A stretch of 64,000 nucleotides of DNA, from the NCBI GenBank assembly GCA_026873275.1, contig JANTUC010000011.1, forward strand, positions 1,488,001-1,552,000, given 5' to 3'. Position 1 is the first letter of the stretch; the number at the start of each line of letters is the position of its first letter. A model generated the notes under the pieces. It had not been told where the DNA came from. It did no database searches and saw nothing but the letters and a program-made list of their open reading frames with translations. A program made the position numbers and the translations under genes. Below are positions 1-10,432 of this stretch, piece by piece. The DNA comes from Pseudopithomyces maydicus (lineage: Eukaryota > Ascomycota > Dothideomycetes > Pleosporales > Didymosphaeriaceae).

Positions 1-347
1 TGAGCAGTATTGAGTAGTCCGATTGGACGATTGCCGACAGGATGGACCCACTATTTCCACCCCCTCAGCCTATCAGAGAGGTTCATTGCGCTCGCATGCA
101 CTCAGCCACACTAATATATTAGTGCGATCATAATAAGGCTAAGTGAGACCACAGAATCCTGGCGACCGGTCGTTCTGAAGGATGCAGAGTACGATTTGGT
201 TTACACTATTAATATCTTTGGAGCTTGCACATAGTGAATGAGAGTTAACGAACCCACCATATACCGTTTTGCCTTTCAGCTTGTTGTCCACCATCCCAGA
301 GAGACACAGCCCCAGAGACAAGCTAAGGGTACCCTCTCATGGTTGGC

Positions 348-440
348 ATATTGTTATGGTGCTCCTTGTTGATGAATCCATTGCGTCTGGTTGCCTTTAG
401 CTGGAGTTGGCATAGTCTGTTTAGGTCCTCGCAAAAATAA
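348..440 (+). repeat. Dispersed repeat R2, copy a
   Basis: Copy of a family with the core GGAGTTGGCATGAYCTGT, a short variable part, then GGTCCTTACGACG-like bases. This copy diverges at its 3' end (TCCTCGCAAAAATAAT). Its 5' part (TGGTGCTCCTTGTTGATG followed by TTGCGTCT) is shared with the copy near 49.0 kb, so the repeat unit is at least about 90 bp. Six copies lie in this window on both strands. No coding capacity. Confidence 0.65.
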
Positions 441-904
441 TCCAAAGACGGATAGGCTGGAGGTCAAACCCGGTGATGACAGGCCCCAGAGCCACATAAC
501 TAATATATGTACCTATTGAGTGAAGATGCTGAACTTCCACTGGAAGAAGTCGGGTTTTCTTCTTGCTATTGGTACATAGACGCATGCATGTTGTTAGGCA
601 TTTGTAGGTACCTGTTTGGGGTTGAGCGCGTGGGATGGCAGAGGGAAGCTACAATCGAAAGAGATAGTTTTCGCCGTTCTTATAAAGTATAACCAGAGCC
701 AAACATCTACCTATTAAGTGATTCGAGACGTTAATATGACTTGGATCCCGCTCTTAGGTCTACCTCCACCTCTTTGGTTGAGGTATCCAAAAGTAAAAGT
801 CGCGAGGCAGCAGAGTTGAAACGAGACTCTCGCTCCTGCCTCCACTTCTACCCACCTCTTTGAGGCTCTCAAAAAAGAGAAAAAATAGAAGAATTCAGAA
901 AGAC

Positions 905-978
905 GTTAAGTAGAATCGAACCCTTGCCCTACTTCCACTTCTACCGTCTCATTTCCACTACGCCATACTGCCAAAAAA
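905..978 (-). repeat. tRNA-like SINE remnant
   Basis: Read on the minus strand this has an A-box-like block (GGCGTAGTGG) after a T-run, a short GTAGAAGTGG-type low-complexity middle, and a B-box-like block (GGGTTCGATTC). Spacing and order match a tRNA-derived Pol III promoter, but no clean cloverleaf forms, so I call it a SINE-type remnant and not a tRNA gene. It lies directly beside R1 copy a, and that arrangement recurs at 1756-1943. Confidence 0.5.
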
Positions 979-987
979 GTAATAATA

Positions 988-1061
988 TACAAAACCAAAG
1001 GCCACTTCGAAGTGCTGGCTCAAGGAACTTTCGTTTTTGTTTGATCCGACGGAAGAATCTC
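988..1061 (+). repeat. Dispersed repeat R1, copy a
   Basis: About 74 bp with a near-palindromic centre (GCCACTTCGAAGTGC) followed by TCAAGGAACTTTCG and TTTGATCCGAC. It is almost identical to 1870-1943 (one clear substitution, GACGG versus GACAG) and matches an inverted copy near 26.1 kb. Since it abuts tRNA-like sequence each time, it is probably the conserved non-tRNA part of the same SINE family. Confidence 0.7.
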
Positions 1062-1461
1062 TAATAATAATATATTTATAGGGTTATTTATCCAAATACA
1101 TGTGTGTGTGGGTGTGCCTGTTTGGTGAACTCCCGCTCTTACCTCTACCTTCACTTCTACAGCTACCTCTGTTATCTCCGCTTCTACGTCCGCTTCTGCT
1201 TCTGTTGCTACCTCTACTTTGACCTCTATCTTAACAGCTACTGTTGCCTGTACTACTGCCTCTCACGCTACTACTGCCGATGCCTTTACCGCTGCCTTTA
1301 ACATTGCCACAGTCGCTGCCTCTACCGCTGCCTCTAACACTGCCACTGTCGCTGCCTTTACCGCTGCTTCTAACATTTCCACTACCGCTACCACTACCGC
1401 TGCCTCTACAACTACCACTAATGCCGCCTCTAATGCTGCCACTATTGCTATAAGTACACCT

Positions 1462-1549
1462 CGTTGTTAAATTCGCTGCGCCTGGTTTACCTTTGGCTGG
1501 AGTTGGCATGATCTGTACAGATCCTTACGACGTTAATTGAAAACCACAA
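1462..1549 (+). repeat. Dispersed repeat R2, copy b
   Basis: Contains TTTGGCTGGAGTTGGCATGA, then CTGTACAGATCCTTACGACG and TTAATTGAAAACC. It lies at the end of the triplet-rich tract. It is the closest match to the copies near 25.3 kb (inverted) and 48.8 kb. Confidence 0.65.
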
Positions 1550-1649
1550 AACCACTATCGCTGTAATTACCGCTACCTCTTCTCCTAATCTATCTCCGTG
1601 TCGCTTCTAAAAATACATATACTCAAAAGCCACTTTGAAGTGCTAACTA

Positions 1650-1726
1650 GGAGTTGAACCTCTTTGTCGCTCCTTCCACTTCTATTTTATCTCCGCTTTG
1701 CCCCGTGCCGCTACCACTACAGCGCA
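1650..1726 (-). repeat. tRNA-like SINE remnant
   Basis: The minus strand shows TGTAGTGGTAGCGGC (A-box-like) and AGGTTCAACTCC (B-box-like) separated by a low-complexity middle. Immediately beyond it (about 1618-1648) lies a degenerate R1 motif (AAGCCACTTTGAAGTGC), so this looks like a third, more decayed unit of the same element. Confidence 0.45.
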
Positions 1727-1755
1727 ATAAAATGAAAAGTGATGCAAAAAGTAAA

Positions 1756-1860
1756 AATAAAGAGCTGACTGGGAGTTGAACTGCTACCTACCTCCACCTC
1801 TACCTCCACTGCTGCCTCTACCTTCGTGATGTCCCCGCGCTATACCACTACGCCACCAAA
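1756..1860 (-). repeat. tRNA-like SINE remnant
   Basis: On the minus strand: TTTTGGTGGCGTAGTGGTAT (A-box-like), then a GGTAGAGGTGG-type low-complexity middle, then CAGTTCAACTCCCAG (B-box-like). The middle is expanded by GTAGAGG-like repeats, so it cannot fold as a functional tRNA. R1 copy b follows at 1870. Confidence 0.5.
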
Positions 1861-1869
1861 AAAGCAATG

Positions 1870-1943
1870 TACAAAACCAAAGGCCACTTCGAAGTGCTGG
1901 CTCAAGGAACTTTCGTTTTTGTTTGATCCGACAGAAGAATCTC
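1870..1943 (+). repeat. Dispersed repeat R1, copy b
   Basis: Near-identical to 988-1061 over about 74 bp, again directly next to tRNA-like sequence. Retention of near identity beside strongly degenerate flanks suggests recent copying or local duplication of the block. Confidence 0.7.
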
Positions 1944-2646
1944 TATTCTGATAATCTATATAGACCTATTTACCTGCAAGTATAGGTAAATTTATGTGTG
2001 CGTGTGCGTTTGCGTTTGCGCTCGCGTTTGCGCACACCTATTCAATGAGTGGTAGGTAGGTAGGTAGTTAATGTATTTTATTGTTATGACCACACTGAGT
2101 TGAAAAGAAAACCTGCCTATGCCTTCACCTCCATCTCCACCGATCTTTGTAAAATGTTGGTACTGGGAAGATGGAGGCGGAGGCGGAGGCGGAGGCGGAG
2201 GCGGAGGCGAAGGTCAATACTGAGATAGAAGTAAAGGCAAAGGCAGCAGTAGAGGTAGGGTAGCAGCAGCAGTGGATTGGGAGGTAAAACAAGTTCAAGT
2301 TGGTGAGTGTACCTGCTGAAACACTTGCGTGAGACAAGGCAGGCACGCAACATTTACGATATTATCCTCGATACATAGTAGCTAAATAGCTAACCAGACA
2401 GCTTACCCCAACTCGATACAAACATATCACGCAAGTGTCTAGTTATGGTAGCACCACCGGGATGTCCGTACCCCAGCATTTGCCCCATTTACACCGCGAA
2501 TACCACGGTAAACAGGAAAGTGCGATGCTACACGCCTACCTCCACCTCACCTCTACTTCCACCTCAAGCACCTTGACTCTTCTCCGTCCCCAAGTATATA
2601 TATATGCACACATACACAGCAAATCCCAAAGCCCATCCTTCCCTCC

Positions 2647-3378
2647 CTACTCCTCCGGCCCCAGCTCCTTCGGCGGCCTCGTCACGCCCGTAAGATAATC
2701 CCCATTCCACCTCTTAAGCAGCATGCCCACGCCGCCATGGCTATAATCCTTCTCATTCCACATATCCTTGTGGTACCTGACTTTCCCCTCCTCATCCAGC
2801 GTCAGCGTAACCAGCGAGTTGACTTTCTTCCCCGCGGGCGACCCCTTGGGCTTGTACTCCTGCTGCAGCTTGAAGATGAGGGAGTCTTGGGTGGAAGACA
2901 GGATTTGCGTCTTGTGGGTGCAGGAGAGGGCCATGATTTTGGGGATGCCTGGTGGGAAGGGGGATGTGTTAGAATGGTGTGTGTGTGTATGCAGCATGTG
3001 TACGAAGACAAAAAAAATAAAAAAATAAAATAAAATAAACAAAGTATAACATCAGCGCGAACGAACGAACGAAAAGCCAAACCCACCATACCACTGCCCC
3101 GCAATCTTATACCTATCGTCGCAAAAGCTCCACGGATCATCGTACACCGCCTCCGCCGCGTACACCCGCATGTCCGCCTCGCTCGCGCTGCCAGAGTACA
3201 GGTTGCATATCGACTGGACGATGCGCTGGCGCTCTGGCTCCAGCGTTATCGACTCCTCGGGATGCGGCTCGTAGTCGACTTTGTCCTCCGAGTTGGGATC
3301 TTGGTTGGGGGTGAGCTCGACGGGGTTGGGCCGCTTTTCGTAGGTTGCCATCAGGGTTTCGGCGCGGGAGGATGGCAT
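2647..3378 (-). CDS. NTF2-like (SnoaL-type) conserved fungal protein
   Basis: Two exons (3378-3087, 2948-2647) around a 138-nt intron (3086-2949) give 197 aa. Without the splice both reading frames run into low complexity; with it the protein is continuous through WYGIPKIMALS. The first half contains an acidic helical stretch and YDDPWSFCDDRYKIAGQW; the second half has alternating strands (NSLVTLTLDEEGKVRYHKDM) ending in TGVTRPP. This pattern fits the small cone-shaped NTF2/SnoaL fold, and I recall uncharacterised fungal proteins with this arrangement. There is no signal peptide or membrane segment, and catalytic function cannot be assigned. The start is the first ATG after a short A-rich leader. 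Confidence 0.75.
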
Positions 3379-4035
3379 GTTTTTTTCTTTCTTTGGGGGC
3401 TGATTGGGGGATGGAGAGGAGTGTGGTGTGAGTGATGTATAGTTTTTGTATATGCGGTTATGGAGGTATATCTTGGGAATTTGGGATATGCGAAGGGATA
3501 TGGTTGATGTTTGGAGTCGTGACGTCAGGTGATTGACGTGAGTGATGGAGGGTCGTCAGTATTACACACGCCGAGTGGCGGTTGATACACTGGTTATGGG
3601 GGAAAGATTACCTGATGTTTGATAGTCGTGCTGTGTACATAGTCAAGACGGTAGTTACACTACATGGTCAAAGCATATATATAATGATGCTCCACATGCA
3701 GGCGGGCTTGGAATTGATTTTCGAGCACACTGTTTGTGAAATAAGTCGCGACAGTATACTTGAATGGATGTGTAGTAGATCATGTTATCAGAACATGTTC
3801 TTCCTGGTGTCTGAAGAATGATGGGCATGAGGCATGGTTGACATGTTAGGGCGGTGAACGCAAAGGTAGATCAAGCATGGTATAGTGATTTAAGGGTATC
3901 ATTGAATTTCGGTCTAATGTTCATAGGCGATCGCATAAGGTCAACCACATAAGGAACCAACCCGTCACTGGTTGAGTGCGTTAGGGTACGGGCTTAAAGC
4001 TATGCAGGGCTTCAGATCCGCCAAGACTACCAGAC
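3379..4035. other. Intergenic, no gene seen
   Basis: Carries the upstream region of the NTF2-like gene and the downstream region of SEN34. The only sizeable frame (3582-3821, 79 aa) is Cys/Met-rich with no recognisable composition or partner, so I do not call it. TGACGTCA-like bases occur near 3519 (GTGACGTCAG), a possible CRE-type site, weakly supported. Confidence 0.5.
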
Positions 4036-5040
4036 TTATAGACCGGCCCACTCAATCGAAAACGCTCTGACAGGATCCACCTTGACCTGCGGCTTCTTCT
4101 TTTTCTTTTCCTCCTTGTCAGGCCGCAACGCCGGGTTCCACGACGGAGCAGCCTGCACCAAGGGTTCCTTCTCCTCCGAGACATGTTCCGCTCCCCTTCC
4201 GCCCTCTTCTTCTCCACCGATGAGATAGGCCTTCTTAACGCCTGTACCCAGCCTTCCACCTCCAACGATATCCAGCAGATCGAACTCATCATCCCATCCG
4301 AGGCCTGTCGCGAGGAAGTGGCTATGGTAACGTAGCGGATCGCCCGGATAGACCGAGTAGTGGCACCCGAATCGCAGACCAGGCATCGTGAAGTATCCCT
4401 TTGAATGCAAGTAGCGAAACAAAGGATAGCTTTTTGGCACCTCTGGAAGCGCCAGAGCAGGTGAAGGGCGAGGCCTGGACAGAGGCGGGTACGACGTGGT
4501 AGGCGTGATGTACGTAGGCTCGAGCTTCTTCTGCGGCGCCACAACAACAGGCGCCGGGAACCCATCTTCATCGAAGAGGGACGCGGAGCTAGTGTCTTCC
4601 GAATTTGCTTGCTCGCCCTTCTTGCCTGCACTCTTGCCTGCACGCAAGCCCTTGGCTTGCAGCGCGCGCTCGGTCTTCTCATTCGCACGACGGACAACAT
4701 TGCGACTGATTTCTGCGCCCTTCTCGTCCATGTCGCGCAAGAAGGCTAGCCTATCCTCGCGACTCATCTCGAGGAAACCATCGCGATGGACCGCAGCATC
4801 GTCTACGATGTAGGCATGGTCTTGCTCAACGAGGACTCGTGCTTCCTCAGGTGTGAGCTCAACCGGGATGCCGAGAAACACGTTCTGCTGGCTGAGATTG
4901 GGAATTGTGCCGATGAGCACACCAATGACATTGTAGGTGCGGCGCACATGTGCTACTGTCGGAGGGTCGAACAGCAGGTAGCGACCGGCAGCGTATGATA
5001 TAGGGAAAGGTTCTTGGACCGGAGGCGTGTCCGGAGCCAT
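4036..5040 (-). CDS. SEN34: tRNA-splicing endonuclease catalytic subunit Sen34
   Basis: Single exon, 334 aa. Sen34 is one of the two catalytic subunits of the heterotetrameric tRNA-splicing endonuclease, cutting the 3' splice site of intron-containing pre-tRNAs. The C-terminal nuclease domain (about residues 203-278) shows the family signature: YPLFRYLHSKGYF, GLRFGCHYSVYPGDP and RYHSHF, then GTGVKKAYLIG. By comparison with yeast Sen34 the catalytic triad would be Tyr231, His239 and one of Lys269/270. The N-terminal part (residues 1-100) contains the usual small domain with FLGIPVELTPEEA. A Lys/Glu-rich linker (100-165) and a basic segment (310-320) are typical. The first in-frame ATG gives a normal N terminus. 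All catalytic residues are present. Confidence 0.93.
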   Translation of the reverse strand: MAPDTPPVQEPFPISYAAGRYLLFDPPTVAHVRRTYNVIGVLIGTIPNLSQQNVFLGIPVELTPEEARVLVEQDHAYIVDDAAVHRDGFLEMSREDRLAFLRDMDEKGAEISRNVVRRANEKTERALQAKGLRAGKSAGKKGEQANSEDTSSASLFDEDGFPAPVVVAPQKKLEPTYITPTTSYPPLSRPRPSPALALPEVPKSYPLFRYLHSKGYFTMPGLRFGCHYSVYPGDPLRYHSHFLATGLGWDDEFDLLDIVGGGRLGTGVKKAYLIGGEEEGGRGAEHVSEEKEPLVQAAPSWNPALRPDKEEKKKKKPQVKVDPVRAFSIEWAGL

Positions 5041-5575
5041 GATGTCTGCGCGGGATTATGCGTTAGCACGACTGCTTGACTAACAGGCAGGTGAAGAAGT
5101 TTGCGCGAATGATGTGAATCATAGTGTGAATACAAATAATTTGAGTCATCAAGTCCCGAAGGATTCAGGGGATTGACAGATTAATTATGGTAATAATCAT
5201 AAGAAAAAAACACGGGTGGCTAGTGGTGTAGAAGCTTACCTTCACTTGTACGGTTTCATGGTGCAAGATGGAGTGTTGAGAGGTGGGAAAGCTTTCTCGC
5301 GATTTTTATAGGGTGGCTTGGCGTGCGCCAATGACTAAGCGAGTGCTTTACTGTGCGAGACGTCTGTTCAGGCCCCATAGAACATGCACACACACTGTGA
5401 ATCATGGTTATTATCGAGTGCCGCATTATAGTATTACCAAAATAGGGTCCATCGGAATACATAATTCAACTCAAAGGGTATCTCATTCATGCATTCCCAA
5501 TATGTATCTCGTAATAACCTACATGCAAGATGCATGAATCTCGCTCCCACACGTCTTACTTTTAATTCATACCTA
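5041..5575. other. Intergenic between SEN34 and the phosphatase gene
   Basis: Upstream region of SEN34 (transcribed leftward) and 3' end of the phosphatase gene. I see no further gene; the short frames here are lysine-, tyrosine- or histidine-rich and lack splice-linked partners. Confidence 0.5.
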
Positions 5576-7566
5576 TTATACTGAGCCTGTTCGTATACCA
5601 GTGCCCAAACCGATAAACTCAAACAGAATAGGATTGGCACAGACCGCCACATAGCCGATGCCTACAAGTGCCGAGTGTTAATACTGAACATACATGTTAG
5701 TTGGTGGAGGACCCTTACCCGAGTAAATGATTAATTTAGTAACAACCTCGACGTCATATCGCACACGAGGCTTCATCAACTGCATGAAAATCTCTCTCTT
5801 CTCGCTCTCCGCCTCGGCAGGAGTCTGCACAGCAAACTCCGATTCGCTGTCAGGCGGAGACATTTCAATGTTCTCAACAGATCCTGTGCCCATCATTTGC
5901 TCGTAAGAATGCACTCTCGAAGCGGCCGGTGTAGGCAGGAGGTTGGTGCCGAGGGGACTCTTTTCCCTTTGCTTTGATGTCGACCTGAGGTTGCGAACAG
6001 AGGGCTTCTTTTCTACCGGTGACCAAGTGGAGTCTTCTTGCACGGTTCCGTCGAGTGAGTTGATACTTTCTCGGCGACGTCTGTTGCGATAGGCCAATGT
6101 CTCGTAAGCGTCGGCTGCAGATTGTGGGCCTACGGATACCGAGCGTTTGCGAGGGTGAGCAAGGTTCTTGAGCATTCCCGGGAGCGCAGAGGCGGGGGGA
6201 ATAACGTTATCATCACCTCGCAGAGTCGGGATACTCTCATATTTACTGACGCAGGTTAACAAGGCAGTGCACAAAAAGAGCTAGCAGACACATACGAGGC
6301 ATTGAGGAAGAAAGCCCGAGGGAGATTGAGTCGCGCCTGCTCCAAGAGACGGAATATGGGAGGAAGAACGGTGAACAAGGTTGGCTTCATGGTCGCTCGC
6401 CATAGGAAAACAACGACCACTCCGAGGAGAATTCTAAGCGTAGCTTTGGGCAAGCCAACTGTTTCCAGCCGAAACGGGTTTGTAGAAGGAATTGGATCGT
6501 CAATAGCCAAGCCGGTTAATGCATAGTGCCACGCCCCAAGGTTGATGCCAATCACGACGGAGACAAAGGATACTGTGTCATCGAAACACGGACAGTCGTC
6601 TGCAGGCTCGGGGTGGATTCGAACAAGGACCAGGATGACCAGGATAATGGCGAGAGGTGGCAGAGGGCTCTCTGTAAAGAGCCATCCGTCGAAACTCTGC
6701 TCATATATGAGTTGGACAACGGCAATGATTGCGCCAAAGATGCTCCCAATTACAACGTCCAGAAAGCCGTGCATGCCACAGTAGAGCCTGCCGAAGACGA
6801 TGGAAATAGCGAACCAGTAGCACAGACCCTGCAAGGCGAGGAAGACGTTGGGGTTGTATTCCTCACGTGCAGCGTGGAACTTGTACAGCGCGTAGAAGGC
6901 CACGGAGACGGCATTGCTGGAGTGAGACGACGGAAAGCCATACTCCAGGGCGGCGGATCCAGACATGGTGATGCGGGCAAGCGGAGGCGAGAGCGGACGT
7001 GGCAGACACAGCATATCCTTTACGAATCCGGTGAAGAAGATGCCGGCGGCGAGCATGTGGACGGTGCTGGGGCGGGTCAATGGCTGGCATGGAGGTCACG
7101 GCACGGTAGGTACGTACGCTCGGCCAATGCTGGTGTAGCCGCACCAGTAGAGGATGGGCAGGAAGATCATGTAGAAGGTGTGCGTGCCCAGGTTGGCCGT
7201 GACGGCGAAGTAGGAGTCGAGGGTGGGCGTGCGCAGCTTCTCCTGCATCAGGGCGAGGTAGGGCGTCTCCCAGCGCACGATGGGGAGCAGGGCATTGCGG
7301 ACCTGGTGGCGCCACGGGGGCAGGCGTCTCGCATCTGGGGCGACGGGTTAGCAACTCGGTGGGCGCGGCGGTCGGGGACTCGCAGGGCGCACAGTACAGT
7401 GGTCGTGGTGCTTGTTGCCCGCATCGAGCCGCGGCTCTTGTTGCGGCGGCGGGCGCTTTCCAGCAGCAGCAGCAGCAGCAGAGGCGGCAGACTGGGCGTC
7501 GGCGGCGGGCGGATCGGCAGCGGAGGCGCTTTGGGGCGCGGCGCTGTGTTCACGGCGGGAGGCCAT
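5576..7566 (-). CDS. LCB3: Sphingoid long-chain base phosphate phosphatase (PAP2 family)
   Basis: Five exons (7566-7398, 7334-7118, 7066-6296, 6245-5719, 5661-5576) with introns of 63, 51, 50 and 57 nt give 589 aa. Every junction is GT-AG and all phases agree. It is an integral ER-type phosphatase that removes phosphate from dihydrosphingosine/phytosphingosine-1-phosphate. The PAP2 active-site motifs are visible: KDMLCLPRP (KxxxxxxRP), PSSHS, and GRLYCGMHGFLD (catalytic His, Asp). Around them are several hydrophobic helices (e.g. FYMIFLPILYW, IILVILVLV). The N terminus is Ala/Pro-rich (7566-7400), and an in-frame upstream ATG could lengthen it. A hydrophilic tail (6245-5719) with Ser/Arg clusters may be a regulatory insert. 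Divergent from the Rho4 gene. Confidence 0.9.
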
Positions 7567-7922
7567 CGGGACGGAAGAGTTTGAGTGGCATGCACATGGC
7601 CATGCGGCGGCGGGGTGGGTGGTGGGCTCCTGGGGCTGCTGGGGGCTCCTGGGACCCCTGCGTGCGTCTTCGGTAGGTGGCTTGGTTAGTTGGCAGCGCC
7701 GTCCTTGTTGCTGCGTCAACGGGGCCCCAAACCCCCAACATCAACACGCCGCCCTAAATAGATACCCACAGCTCGCTCCCACACTACGTACGCACCAGCG
7801 ACCACCAGAGCAGAGCAGCCCGCGCATATTGATATACCGAGCCTCCATCAACAAAAGCAACAACACCCACAACCCACCGCTGCTCGTGCTGCACACTCTC
7901 ACACCCACACCCACCCTGCACC
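7567..7922. promoter_or_regulatory. Divergent promoter region, LCB3-type / RHO4-type genes
   Basis: 356 bp separate the two start codons. The right half is CA-rich on the + strand (CACACTCTCACACCCACACC just before the Rho4 start), typical of fungal TATA-less 5' leaders. No clear TATA box or known operator seen. Confidence 0.5.
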
Positions 7923-8871
7923 ATGGCCACGACGGCGCCCTCGCAAAACTACGACTACCTGCGCCGCAAGCAGAGCACAAAGGCGCCCACCGCATCCTCC
8001 ACACCCGTCCGCAAGCCCCAGCGGACCCCCAGCGAGCGGAACAGCAATGGCACCGTCAGCTCCTATGCCACCACTGCCACCCGGGACACGGCCATCACCG
8101 AGCCGCCCACCTACTCCAAGAAGCTGGTCGTCGTCGGCGATGGCGGCTGCGGCAAGACGTGCCTGCTGATCAGCTATAGCACAGGCAACTTCCCCGAGGT
8201 ACGTTCCCACACTGCAATCTATCTACCCGCCTGGGCCTGACTCGATGCAGAAATACGTGCCCACCGTCTTCGAGAACTACATCACCCACACGCCCCATCC
8301 GCCCACGGGCAAGATGGTCGAGCTCGCCCTGTGGGATACCGCCGGCCAGGAGGAATACGACCGCCTGCGGCCGCTGTCCTACCCCGAGACCGACATCATC
8401 TTCGTGTGCTTTGCCATCGACTGCCCCAATTCCCTCGAGAACGTCATGGACAAGGTGCGTGCTAGCTGCCTTCCTTTCTGACCGCCCCCACCGACTAACC
8501 CTTCCCAGTGGTACCCTGAGGTCCTCCACTTCTGCCCGACCACCCCGCTCATGCTCCTCGGCCTCAAGTCAGACCTGCGCAACAAGCGGAGTTGCATCGA
8601 GCTGCTCAAGACGCAGGGCCTCACCCCCGTGACGCCCGACCAGGGCCGTGCCGTCGCCAAGAAGATGGGCGCCCTCTACATGGAGTGCAGCAGTAAGGAG
8701 CAGGACGGCGTGGAAGACATCTTCGACTGCGCCGTCACCGAGGCCGTCGGCGACGAGTGGAAGGAGCCCGAAGTCACATCCCCCGCGCCGGGCGCCCCGC
8801 GAGCAGACCCGCGCTTCGCAACGAGCGGCAAGAAGAAGAACAAGAAGCGGGAAAAGTGCACCATCCTCTGA
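7923..8871 (+). CDS. RHO4: Rho-family GTPase, Rho4 type
   Basis: Exons 7923-8198, 8251-8454 and 8509-8871 (introns of 52 and 54 nt) give 280 aa. A Rho GTPase: P-loop GDGGCGKT (residues 72-79), switch I YVPTVFENY (94-102), DTAGQEEYDRLRPLSY (switch II), and GLKSDLR in place of the more usual TKxDL. A 65-residue N-terminal extension rich in Ser/Thr/Arg/Lys before the G domain, plus the insert at the P-loop-to-switch spacing, is the hallmark that separates Rho4 from Rho1/Cdc42. The C terminus has a lysine-rich stretch followed by CTIL, a CAAX box predicted to be geranylgeranylated (Leu last). Rho4 acts in septation and wall remodelling in filamentous fungi (known family role). The start is the first ATG after a CA-rich leader. 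Confidence 0.93.
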
Positions 8872-10111
8872 GGGCTGGCTGGCTGGCTGCCCCTCCGGTT
8901 CACCGTTTCTTTACATAGACTCCGTGTTGGCATTGAGTTCGAGCGCTTCCTGTTCATCTTTCATCCGCATCTCTGCATCCGTCTTCGCCATGTTGACCCT
9001 CGACGGAACCCCTTCATTCGCCACCTGCTGCCATCCCGTCTCCCGAACCGGATGACCGCGTAGCGAGATTCACGACGCTGGACGACACGATCGACATGCT
9101 TAATGACCTTATCACGGACGCGCTGGCCTGTTTTTCGCGGCCGCCTTCGCCCTCTCCTCATGGTTCTGTTTAGCGATTGCGTTGTTTTGCATTGGAGCGA
9201 GGATCCCGTCCGTCCGTCCGTCTGTCCGCGAGCCGGGCGGGTCTGTCTATCTATCTGTCTGTCTGTATGTCTGTATGTCTGGAGAGCACGAAGGGGAAAA
9301 TGGGAAATATGGTGGCCTCCATGCAGAAACTACATGCACTACACTACACCACACATATCTGGGCGTTGGTAACGGGGGGCAGAATCGAGTACCCCCGTAC
9401 ACGCACACATACACTACATGGAGGGACACACATACCGAGCTTCCATGTTCCCATTTTCTTGTCCCGTTTCTCTACTTTTTTTTGCCCTTTTCTTTCCTGT
9501 CTGTATTCAGTATCTTACGGGATGTGGCTACATAGCGTAGCCGCACTGGATGCAATAAATAAATTCGCAAACATGTTTCTATAAAAAAGTCGAAAATGAA
9601 AAATTGATATAAAAAAAGCCACGCTTGCTGTGATGTATATGTATATATGTTCTCTTGTGACGTCAGAAAGAGAGGGGTGAACTCCAATGTTTGGGTCGGT
9701 GGGGGCACTGGCTGCTGGGATGTTCCTGTGGGGTAGGTAGGTAGTCACGAATTGGCGGACAGGGTGGTGCATGTACGTACATATGGAGGTGGGCAAGGAA
9801 GTCAGAAGTGTGTAAAATTGGACGAGTGGATTCGGGTGCTATGTATATTCATGCGCACTCTTGCCTGGGTATCATTGTGTTTCTGCGGTTCTGTCTCCAC
9901 TCCTGCGCTCGTCCGACCTGGTTGAAGCGCTGTTTCTTCTGTGCTTGCAAGATGTATATGCTGAGCCCAATATACGATATGCTCGGCATGTGAATGCAAT
10001 GCCAGCCGTGTATGCCCTCTCCATCTGCCATCGGCATTGACGCCCTTCTCCATCGTAATCGTAACCTGCCAAATCATGCAGTCCCCCTCCAGCAGCGCAT
10101 CACCTCTCTTC
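8872..10111. other. Intergenic, 3' region of Rho4 and of DAD1
   Basis: No gene seen. Contains a CTGGCTGG run just after the Rho4 stop, a TCTGTCTGTATG tract near 9245-9280, and ATAAATAAATTCGC near 9555 that could be a poly(A) region. The open frames are Tyr/Cys/Ser-rich translations of low complexity. Confidence 0.5.
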
Positions 10112-10432
10112 TTATTGCCCTTCCCACCCAGCAAATGCCCCATCACTCCTCCTCCCCCTCTCCCTCTCCCTCTCCCCGCCATCCTCCCTCTCCTTCTCCT
10201 GCCCCTGCCCCTGCTGCCCCATCACGCTCTCAAAATGACTCCACAGCGACTCGACCGGCGCAAACTCGTTCCCCACCTGCACGACCTCCTCCAGCGAGCG
10301 ATTCAGCTGGTTCAAGTTGTGCAGCGCGGCGTTGAGCGACTGGGCGATTTCGAGGATGAGCAGTTCGCGCTGTTGCTCGAAGTAGGATTGGGGTTTTTGG
10401 GCCGCGGAGGAGGGTTGCGGGGCTGTGGACAT
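10112..10432 (-). CDS. DAD1: DASH complex subunit Dad1
   Basis: Single exon, 106 aa. Dad1 is a small subunit of the fungus-specific DASH/Dam1 ring that couples kinetochores to microtubules. The diagnostic core is present: SYFEQQRELLILEIAQ, then a helical stretch with LNQLNRSLEEVVQVGNEF and VESLWSHFESVM, matching the family helix-turn-helix pattern from residue about 20 to 85. The C terminus is a charged Glu/Arg/Gly tail (GERERERGRR) after the conserved part, longer than in yeast. The ATG at 10432 directly precedes the conserved region; a frame-open upstream extension (to 10753) has no similarity I recognise and is GT-microsatellite-derived, so I chose the shorter form. Confidence 0.9.
   Translation of the reverse strand: MSTAPQPSSAAQKPQSYFEQQRELLILEIAQSLNAALHNLNQLNRSLEEVVQVGNEFAPVESLWSHFESVMGQQGQGQEKEREDGGERERERGRRSDGAFAGWEGQ

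Larger units (their letters stand above)
1..2646. other. Gene-free 5' region with repeats
   Basis: I see no credible gene here. The stretch is a patchwork of dispersed repeat copies (listed separately), three tRNA-like elements in minus orientation and low-complexity tracts. Positions 1140-1450 are an imperfect pyrimidine-rich triplet or hexamer array (units like GCTGCCTCTACC) that is open in several frames and gives artificial Ala/Thr- or Leu/Pro-rich reading frames. Positions 2170-2215 are a GGAGGC hexamer run, and 2000-2030 a GTGTGCGTTTGCG-like run. The mix looks like transposon or SINE debris. Confidence 0.6.

Noticed and set aside
1219..1470. 83-aa Ala/Thr-rich frame and partners in other frames
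   Set aside because: The tract is an imperfect triplet/hexamer array open in several frames; no start context, domain or splicing support.
905..1860. True tRNA genes
   Set aside because: A- and B-box-like blocks are present, but the middle parts are simple repeats and no complete cloverleaf with anticodon arm forms.
6526..7584. 352-aa plus-strand frame
   Set aside because: Antisense shadow of the PAP2 phosphatase, whose five exons, catalytic motifs and phases are clear on the minus strand.
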